From assembly GCA_026075535.2 (NCBI GenBank), contig AP026541.1, positions 9,610,001-9,674,000 of the forward strand: DNA of 64,000 nucleotides, written 5' to 3'. The position numbers and the translations under genes were made by a program. The DNA is from Tricholoma matsutake. Lineage: Eukaryota; Basidiomycota; Agaricomycetes; Agaricales; Tricholomataceae. Below the pieces are notes generated by a model that was not told the DNA's origin, made no database searches, and saw only the letters and a program-made list of their open reading frames with translations. Position 1 is the first letter of the stretch. Every line of letters begins with the position of its first letter. Shown here one piece after another: positions 56,907-64,000 of the stretch.

Positions 56907-57341
56907 TCATCTATGGATTGCACCAAATCCAGCAACTGTTTGGTAGGTATATTTCTTCAATTTGTGTGATACTTTTCTTACTAACAGTAATCCTACAGAT
57001 AAAATATGTTTTATGGTGTTGGACATACAAATGGGTACCATATTATAATGATTGAAATAATAGACCATGGGATCTTTGTGAGTAAAAAGCCATGCGCTAC
57101 CCATGTGCACCTTCTTATCTTTTCTGACTAATGGTAATCCTACAGATAAAATATGTATTATAGTGTTGGACATACGAATGGGTACCATATTATAAGTATT
57201 GAAATAGTAGACCATGGGATTTTTGTGAGTAAAAAGCCATGCACTACCCTTGTGCACCTTCTTATCCACATCATAGCCAGGCCATTTTATTACACACCTG
57301 CTGCTATCCTCGCCTAGGCTTCCATTGTTTTTCATCAACAT
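56907..57341 (-). pseudogene. ORF with in-frame 49-residue tandem duplication
   Basis: A 144-residue frame contains the block KKVHKGSAWLFTHKNPMVYY...SVGLPLVRK twice in a row, from a 147 bp tandem DNA duplication (about 56968-57114 and 57115-57261). The copies differ at about a dozen bases. The period is a multiple of three, so the frame survives. No domain recognised; probably another exon of a repeat-encoded gene. Confidence 0.45.
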
Positions 57342-57544
57342 ATTGAAGGCCTTGGTTTTAGGCGCATGGTCAAATTTTGTTTTTGTTTATATGCTGGTGA
57401 ACCCATTATCACTCATCCATAGATTATCAGTACTCTATGAAACTGCATCAAAGACAAGGCTTATACATATCAAAGTAATTCATTGATATATATTTGGTGT
57501 GTAATTTAAATTGCTCTTATTTAAATTCCTTCAATCAACCTGGG

Positions 57545-57765
57545 ATGCATATTCTCGCAAGTCTAATCATCCTTCGAGGGTGCATCATCTCGCAAGTTGA
57601 ATAGTGTTGACTTGCAAGGGTGGGGCAGCTCACAAGTTGAATAGCATCAACTTGTGATGGTGTGTTAGCTCACAAGTCAAATAGCATCGTCTTGCGAGGG
57701 TGCATACACTTGAAGGTCGATATGCGACTGTATGCCCTTGCAAGTCCTATGTTCGACCTGCACTA
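57545..57765. repeat. Palindromic GACCTGCGAG repeat cluster 3
   Basis: Five units of the form CTCGCAAGTCxAATxATCxxCTTGCGAGGGTG, separated by about 40 bp, belonging to the family at 54118 and 56288. Confidence 0.65.
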
Positions 57766-57837
57766 CTTTTTACCACCAAACATAGGCCCAACACAGACCC
57801 AACCCTGACTGCTACCCTGACTGCTTAAAAGGTATAT

Positions 57838-58010
57838 AGAATTCCTAGTCCAAACTTTGTCCAATCAGAGTCCGAGTAAAGTCCTAGTGAAGTCCTGACA
57901 ATGTGCTAGGACTTGGAATTTCTTGTTAGGAGTCCATTCAGACTCCAAACAGAAATTGCTAGGAATAATAGAAATATTCTGAGCTTGTCTGAGTCCTAGT
58001 GAGGTCACAT
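57838..58010 (-). repeat. GACTC-rich repeat element (copy 3, degenerate terminus)
   Basis: Repeats of AGTCCTAGTGAAGTCC/GGAGTCC run from 57860 to 58000, followed by a tRNA-like sequence at 58038, the same order as at 20921-21205. The terminal CAGTACTTTACAG-type sequence is not recognisable here; CACTACTTTTTACC near 57757 may be its remnant. Confidence 0.55.
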
Positions 58011-58037
58011 TGTACTCAAATTATATATAGAAAAATA

Positions 58038-58120
58038 GTAGCACCATTGAGAGTCGAACCCCCAATGTGGGAAATTTCATGCATAACAAAAGGTTGATTT
58101 AACCATTAGACTACTAAGCC
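58038..58120 (-). repeat. tRNA-like sequence (degenerate)
   Basis: On the minus strand TAGTCTAATGG fits an A box and GGTTCGACTCT a B box at tRNA distance. The arms pair poorly and no clean anticodon stem is seen, so this is a tRNA-derived repeat part rather than a tRNA gene. Confidence 0.5.
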
Positions 58121-58323
58121 TTGTAATTGGACTTGACCTATTGCCCTCTCATACCGTTCTAGATAGGGTTTAGGTTTCAGCCCCCATCAACACACTTATC
58201 TGTGCTTATCATCCACCACATTGCCCTCCAATATAACTGTCACCTCAGACCATGCAAACATGATCGACCAACACCCCATCCAGGACCAGAAGTGGCCTAC
58301 AATGCCACGGCTCACCCCCACCA

Positions 58324-58960
58324 TTGATGGCCTCAAGAACATCCAGCAGCCACAAGCGTGCCATGTCAGCAGCTGACACCACAGCCAAAGCCAAGAAAAA
58401 GAAAACAACAATGACCAACAATGGAACAACAACTGCCAATGGCGGAGGAACAATGGGTGGTGGAAAGAAGAAGAAAGGAATGATGGCAAGACAAACCAAG
58501 ATGGCCAGGTGAGTTCAACCCCCCCATCCCATCATCTGCTCAGTGCTCACTCACCCCTCCCCTCGTAGGAAAACTATGGCAGCTCAAGCTTGCAAGGATG
58601 CCATTGCCACCACACCCTCTCATCTTACCAGCTGAGTTTTTCTCTCTATCTTTTCTGTCTTATTCAAATCACAACTAATATAATATTTTTCTACAGGACA
58701 GAGCAGGTGCTTGAGGACAGCGGGCTTGCTATCACCCACCCAAGTGCTCTTGCTCGGCTGCCACCAGCATCATGCCACCATGGCCCTGTAAGGGGAACAC
58801 CTTACGAGCCCCTACAATGGTTGGCGCACATTTGCAAATGTTTCCACACATGCGCAAACATTTGTGCAACAAAGCGCCTTTCGTGCAATGAGGCACCTTT
58901 TGTGCCAACCATCTACAAACAGTCCGATATGTTGATCCATCATCCCCTATAGTACTCTCA
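58324..58960 (+). pseudogene. Low-complexity Lys/Thr/Gly-rich spliced ORF
   Basis: Exon 58324-58508 encodes MMASRTSSSHKRAMSAA...KAKKKKTTMTNN...GGGKKKKG and ends AG|GTGAGT; an exon at 58569 reads KTMAAQACKDAIATTPSHLT, then a decayed donor (AG|CTGAGT), and an exon after CTACAG at about 58697 with TEQVLEDSGLAITHPSA. The layout resembles the low-complexity exon array at 21240-22640 on the other strand, which also follows a GACTC/tRNA-like unit. No function assigned. Confidence 0.4.
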
Positions 58961-59099
58961 CCATTCTTGCAGTCAATAGCCCTGCGCAAGCCATTGTCAC
59001 AGTTTGCGCCTTTGCACAAACCAGTTGTGCAATTGTTGCGCCTGTGGAAATGATTGAGGATGTCTTTGCACACCCATTACCAATCATGGCCTGATGCGG

Positions 59100-60276
59100 T
59101 GATGATACTCAACCTGGAAAACCCACCAAAACAGCCGATGAGGCAATCGATGATATTTGCGACGAGTCAGAGGAAGGGAGCGAGACGTTCCGAATGTTCG
59201 TGGTCAAACCTATGGGAAGATAACTAGTTGGTACTAGTCGTGAAGGTAGTGCTATAGGAGACAAAGGTATTTGGCACAGTCCAATCAAGTATTGATCGAT
59301 ATCGAGGATGATCAATGAGATCGACAGCAAACAAGTTTTATCGTCGATGGTCAAAGTGTGAATTCTGAGGACCTTTTGATAGGTCGATAGTATACAAAGA
59401 CTATAGCCAATGGCTAGGAAGTGTTGGAATGGTTGCTAGTGATAATGATCAGAGGATTGTAGGAAGATCGAGGACGACAATGATCGCAGAGGTTTCTCGT
59501 CAATTGAGAAAACTCATAGAGACTTAGATTGTTTTAGAAGATTGATCGGATGCTTAGAACTGTATACGAGACAATAGGTGAAGACAATTTCTTGTATTTC
59601 CAAGTAGATACTACAGAGTTTTATATGTTTTAAAGAAACTTCCTAAAATGGAATGAGAAACATGTGTAGAACATGAGGCAAAAGATATGAGTTAAGGCAC
59701 AAGGCCAAAAAGGAGACTGGAATCCGAACAAGAAAGATATATATTATATGATGAAAGAGTAATAAAGGGTATAGAACTAAAAGGGGACTGTCCTTTGTGT
59801 ATAAATCGGGCTAAGTCTGGCAATAATTCGTCCAGCAGGTTCTGTGTGCGATAGGGACTTGGAACGAGGCTGACCTACTATCAGCAGGTTTGGGCATGAG
59901 TTGGAATCCTTCCTGGCACATGGTATTCCACCATATAGATAACAAATGCGGCACCCGATGTCACTCATAGTCTCTTGATATTGATCAATGATGCTCGATG
60001 ATGTTCGATCATGGTTGCAGTTTGTTCAAAGATGATTGGGGATGTTCGATGGTCGTTTAGAAGGGGTCTTAGGGGCTTTCGACATAGTCCTAAGGTTGTG
60101 CAATGTGGTCTCTTGGTACAATCGATGTTGCTGGTGATGTTTTGACGTGGTTGATATGATATTGCAATCAATAGACTGGGTTGCACTGCATCTGGGACCT
60201 CATAGGAGTTAGCCAATGTGATTAGAATGTGTTTAGAATGACATATCGGCCTTTGAGCCAAGGAGACAACCTATCA
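59100..60276 (-). repeat. Second copy of the element A LTR (solo or truncated)
   Basis: From TGATGATACTCAACC to GACAACCTATCA (1,177 bp) it matches the split LTR at 30838-31187 plus 41765-42572 along its whole length. No internal region is attached on either side, and no convincing target duplication was found. It shows where the split LTR was joined before element 2 inserted. Confidence 0.85.
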
Positions 60277-60277
60277 G

Positions 60278-60554
60278 TGGACACTATCACTGATTGATGG
60301 CCATCTCCCCAAATGGGAACATGATCCTGGATCTGAATTAGTGCTAGGATGGAAGGGGCTCCAAGTGTTTTAGAATGTTGCATGCCTTCCATATATATAC
60401 TTCAGCCTTGCACCGGACTCCTTAGAGTTTTCTCTTTGGTTTTCCCTTGCAAGGTATGGGTCTTTTCCTTGTTCAATAGTTATTGAATCTAATCTTTGGT
60501 TTTCCCTTGCAAGTATTGAGTTCTTAGGACTCTGATCATAAGGTTGCCCTTACA
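60278..60554 (+). repeat. Element 4 5' LTR (start uncertain)
   Basis: The end AGGTTGCCCTTACA at 60554 and two TTGGTTTTCCCTTGCAAG repeats parallel the end of the element 3 LTR (CCCTTTGCTAG repeats, GGTTGCCCTTATA). GAAGAAAACTCTC follows, as after the element 3 LTR. The left edge near 60278 is set only by the end of the preceding LTR. No second LTR is in the window. Confidence 0.65.
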
Positions 60555-60719
60555 GAAGAAAACTCTCTTTAGTGGACTGAAGGTAGTAGGTTACCACAGC
60601 CAGCGACTCAGTTTATGAAAATTTCGCACATTTTTGCGCCTGCTTTGCAACTTTGGAGAGCTTAGCTATCATCCCTCCACTCGACTCTTCCACCCCTTTA
60701 CACAACTACCAACCTTCCC

Positions 60720-61850
60720 ATGGAGACGGACAATGAGGACCGCCTCCAGCGCATTGAAGCGAGCATTGCCCCTGTACAGACTATGGCAGTATTTGCAAAA
60801 TGAGAGGCGGACCGCGAAGAGCCACAGGTGCTTCCGAGCATCTCCAACCCCACAGACCTAGGGTCTCCTGGCCCAGTAGTTCATGAAATCCATCGCAAAA
60901 TATTGTCACGAGATTACCGCCCCAAGCCTGCAAACCCCGCAGACTTTTTGGGTCATCGTTCACAAGGACGAGCATTCCTGAATTTGTGTGCACTCTACTT
61001 TGCCCTCGCTCCTCATCAATTTGTGGATGAGCATGTGCAGGTTATGTGGGCACTCTCATTCATGAAGGGCAGACAAGCCGCACGGTTTGTGGATCGTCTC
61101 ATGTGCAACTACCAACTAAGCGGAAGACTCTCCTACACCTCCTACTCTGATTTGGCGGCTGAATTTGCAAACAAGTTCTGTCCAAAGAATGAGATCCAAT
61201 CTTTGCGGACTGAGCTTGAGACTGTGAAGTACTTCCAAGGAACACAAACCATTGACAAGTACATCAACGACTTTTGTGAACTGGTAGAGCGAGCACAGTA
61301 CTTCAAGGGCTTGCATATCGTCCTCAAATTCTGACAAGGTCTAAATGCGAAGATCCAAGACCATGTTGCCTGTCTCACCACCAGATGACCTTCAGATAAC
61401 ACCCCCAAGCAGTGGTACAATGCCGCTATCGTCTGCAATGAAAATCACATTGCGAATGAGGCTTTTTGCACATCTTCACGAATGGCCTCATGATCCGAAA
61501 CCAGTGTGCAGCCAGGGAACATGTTCCACAAGCTCATTCCCACCATGGCGCAGCCCCTCCCCCCAATTTCGCACACAACTGCCCCATTGCGATACACACC
61601 TTCAGCGCAAAGTGTCTCTGCATCCACCAAACCAAAGGATGGATCTGTGCTTGTCTGCTTTCGTTGCAGAGAACCCGGTCATACATGACCCGAATGCCCA
61701 AGATGGTTTGACATTTGGTACATGAATGGTGAAGAGTGACAGGATTGTGCGCAGGAGGAATTCGCAGCGCTGGATGTGAATGACACAAAGGAAAGGAATG
61801 AGGAGCCCATTGTAGAGGTAAAAGAGGATTTTCACAGCGACAATGAGTGA
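60720..61850 (+). pseudogene. gag: Element 4 Gag
   Basis: A frame-0 Gag starting at METDNEDRLQRIE (60720) with an early shift near 60800, then PADFLGHRSQGRAFLNLCALYF, QVMWALSFMKGRQAARFVD, YSDLAAEFANKFCP, TIDKYINDFCELVERA, and the zinc knuckle CFRCREPGHT*PECP. Stops at 61332, 61386, 61491, 61686, 61737 and 61848 are all TGA; the fourth sits inside the knuckle. Clearly the same family as element 3 but only moderately similar. Confidence 0.85.
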
Positions 61851-62425
61851 GCAGTATGCCACCGTTGTCCATGAAAAATCATTTTGCAGTGTTGTCAGTA
61901 GATGAAGTGTACGAATCAAATTCTATTTCATCGACCGATCTCTCTGCAAACAATGCGCAAGCTGTACTAACCCCTCCCTATCCTCATTCACATTTTTGTA
62001 AGCGCCCTAAATGGGAGAAACAACTCCCCAACCACTATGTCATAGCGGTGATCCCAAGCCCCCACTCATTTGAGCTTGAAGTATCACTGCAAACCACCAA
62101 TACCAGTGCTGTGCACACGACCAAGGCACTACTTGATTGTGGAGCCACCGGCCTTTTCATCAGTTCTGATTTTGTTGCGCAAAATCACCTCGCAACAAAA
62201 GCACTCAGCTGACCCATCCCTGTGTTCAATGTTGATGGCTCAGCGAACAAAGCAGGCAATATCTCGGAAGTTGTAGAGGTCCTACTACAATTTCGCGACC
62301 ACTCTGAACGTGCAACATTTGCAGTGACTGGCATTGGCAAGCAAGATGTTATTCTTGGCCTCACCTGGCTCCATGGGCATAATCCTGAGGTGGACTTGCA
62401 GACTAATGAGGTCAAAATGAGTTGA
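61847..62425 (+). pseudogene. pol: Element 4 protease
   Basis: Frame 2, overlapping the Gag end in the -1 register as in element 3. KALLDCGATGLFIS carries the active-site Asp (Cys in place of Ser), then PIPVFNVDGSANKAGN and VILGLTWL. TGAs at 62210 and 62423 both fall where relatives have Arg (before PIP and in KMSxCP). Confidence 0.8.
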
Positions 62426-62458
62426 TGCCCAAATCACTGCCACACCTGTCAGAACAAG

Positions 62459-63835
62459 ATGAATGAGGAGCGCAAAAGTGCTTTCCAGGAAATCACTAGC
62501 ATTTGTACCTGTTGTGCAGGTCCCATGCCTACCCCTGATGTCGAGATGGAGGACATCCCAGACCTTCCGCAACTGATGAACAATGATAACGATGACAAAG
62601 ACCATGATGAACCACCCCTTTTGAGTGAAAACTCGGTCAAAGAGGGAGATTGCATCTTTGTCACTACCATTCCTTGTGAAGCAGAATTCGTTCGCGCCAC
62701 GTCCAACATTTCACAACGGCTAGCAGACGCCTTTCATAAGAATGCGCAACCAAAGTCCTTTCATGAATCCATCCCTGTGCACTTCTATGAGTTTGAGGAC
62801 CTATTCACAAAGTCTTCGTTCAACCGCTTGCCTGACCAAAAGATATGGGATCATGCAATTGAACTCATCCCTGGTGCGAAAGCCACTAGCTGCAAGGTCT
62901 ACCCCCTCGCGCCCAACAAACAGGCCAAGATGGACGAATTAATCCAGGAGAACCTAGCCACTGGCTGCATTCACCCCTCGAAATCGCTGATGGCATCCCC
63001 TGTCTTCTTTATCAAGAAGAAGGATGGATCCCTCCAGCTTGTACAAGATTATCGCACTCTCAATGCCCTCACAATCAAAAACTGATACCCGCTACCACTG
63101 ATTTCGGAACTGGTAAATCAACTACAAGGTGTGAAATACTTTACAAAACACGACGTGCGATGGGGGTACAACAATGTGCACATGAAAAAGGGGCAACAAA
63201 TGGAAAGCCGCTTTTTGCACAAATCGTGGGCTTTTCAAACCCTTGGTGATGTTTTTCAGACTCACGAACTCCCCTTCCACATTCCAAACAATGATGAACG
63301 ACATTTTTCAGGATCTCATTATGGGGGGAGTGGTCTGTGTCTACCTGGATGACATCCTCATCTTTACAAAATTGATCGACAAACATTTGCACATTACGTG
63401 CCTTGTCCTGGAGCACCTTCATGCACACAAGTTGTTTCTGCAACATGACAAGTGTGAGTTTGAGCAAACAACAATCAAGTACCTCGGACTCATCATATCT
63501 GAGGGCAAAATTCATATGGATCCCATCAAGGTAGCAGGAGTCACTGAATGGCCCACCCCCACAATGCGCAAGGAGGTACAGTCATTCCTAGGGTTTGCAA
63601 ATTTCTATCAGCACTTCATTGAAGACTTTTCACATCATGCAAAACCCCTCTTTGAGCTCACAAAGAAGGAGCACAAATGGGAATGGGGACCTTTGGAACA
63701 AGGCACCTTTGATGAAATCAAGAATCGGGTCACATCCTCCCCTATTCTCCATTTTGCTGACGATGCCAAAGCATTTCACATCGAGGCAGACAGCTCGGAC
63801 TATGCAACTGGCTCAGTGCTGTCGCAGCAATCAGC
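62459..63835 (+). pseudogene. pol: Element 4 reverse transcriptase and RNase H start
   Basis: WDHAIELIPG, SLMASPVFFIKKKDGSL, VQDYRTLNALTIKN then TGA at 63083, YFTKHDVRWGYNNVHM, a frameshift between about 63200 and 63243, LTNSPSTFQTMMNDIFQDLI and an intact catalytic YLDD at 63342-63353. FLGFANFYQHFI and the RNase H start FHIEADSSDYATGSVLSQQS end at 63835, where the GACTC element starts. All further Pol domains lie beyond that insertion. Confidence 0.87.
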
Positions 63836-64000
63836 CAGTACTTTACAGTCCCCCACCTGTCCTAGTGGACTCTGACCGGACTGACTGGAGTCCACTGGAG
63901 TCCGAGTGGAGTCCAATTGAACTACACTAAGTCATGTAGAGTTCAATTGCCCATTGGAGTCCAACTGGAGTCCAACTGGAGTCTGAGTAGAGTCCAACTG
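63836..64000 (-). repeat. GACTC-rich repeat element (copy 4, runs off the window)
   Basis: CAGTACTTTACAGTCCCCCA opens at 63836 directly after the RNase H text SQQS, followed by GGACTC/GGAGTCC repeats (TGGAGTCCAACTGGAGTCC). It gives the cleanest element boundary of this family because the interrupted gene is known. The tRNA-like part, if present, would lie right of the window. Confidence 0.7.

Noticed and set aside
42710..63085. TGA as a reassigned sense codon
   Set aside because: The many in-frame TGAs could suggest recoding, but the intact Rab-like gene ends naturally at TGA, and the LTR differences show CpG decay directly. Deamination explains the pattern without a code change.

Overview
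The window looks like transposon-rich euchromatin of a basidiomycete fungus, most likely an Agaricomycete. The evidence is short introns (about 40-70 bp) with GTATGT/GTAAGT donors, chromodomain Ty3/Gypsy elements with TGTAA...TTACA long terminal repeats (LTRs), a Plavaka-type CACTA (Tnp2-like) transposase, a Helitron fragment and the style of the three host genes. Genus cannot be told from the sequence alone. Every assignment rests on reading motifs by eye; no search was run.

Layout. 1-7721: a Ty3/Gypsy chromovirus (element 1, + strand) that starts inside its 5' LTR. It carries a 371 bp foldback MITE (2988-3358) and a 2.58 kb hAT-type element (3581-6160), which itself holds a second 371 bp MITE. 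Element 1 sits inside the last exon of a PHD-finger gene fragment (7722-8195, - strand). 8660-10075: Helitron Rep remnant. 10302-17332: the only clearly intact host block, with a 7-exon Tudor/PWWP-like protein (-), a Rab-like GTPase with a large insertion (+) and a disordered basidiomycete protein (-). 17333-20180: host-like intergenic DNA ending at what looks like a beheaded promoter. 20199-30837: repeats and DNA-transposon remains (GACTC/tRNA-like repeat, low-complexity exon array, Plavaka transposase, Tc1/mariner, accessory protein).

30838-45578: an LTR retrotransposon in minus orientation (element A) with a 1.15 kb LTR split by a complete 10.6 kb Ty3 element (element 2, 31188-41764, TSD CAGAG). 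Right inside the polypurine tract of element A lies a spliced, oppositely oriented gene for a Zn-cluster/coiled-coil protein (42710-44080), followed by the convergent integrase (45575-44409). 45579-45769: LTR of another family. 46.0-56.1 kb: a large multi-exon minus-strand gene of unknown function, split by element 3 (47450-52869, 426 bp LTRs, TSD CTTGG). 54.1-57.8 kb: clusters of a palindromic GACCTGCGAG repeat. 57.8-58.1 kb: another GACTC plus tRNA-like unit. 59100-60276: a second copy of the element A LTR. 60278-63835: element 4, a relative of element 3, broken at 63836 by a GACTC element that runs off the window.

The main theme is decay by CpG deamination. In four reading frames followed by eye (element A integrase, its antisense gene, element 3, element 4) all 30 internal stops are TGA, mostly where related proteins have arginine. 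LTR pairs differ mainly by transitions, often at CpG. The host block keeps its CpGs. This fits strong CpG methylation of transposons, with most protein sequence otherwise preserved.
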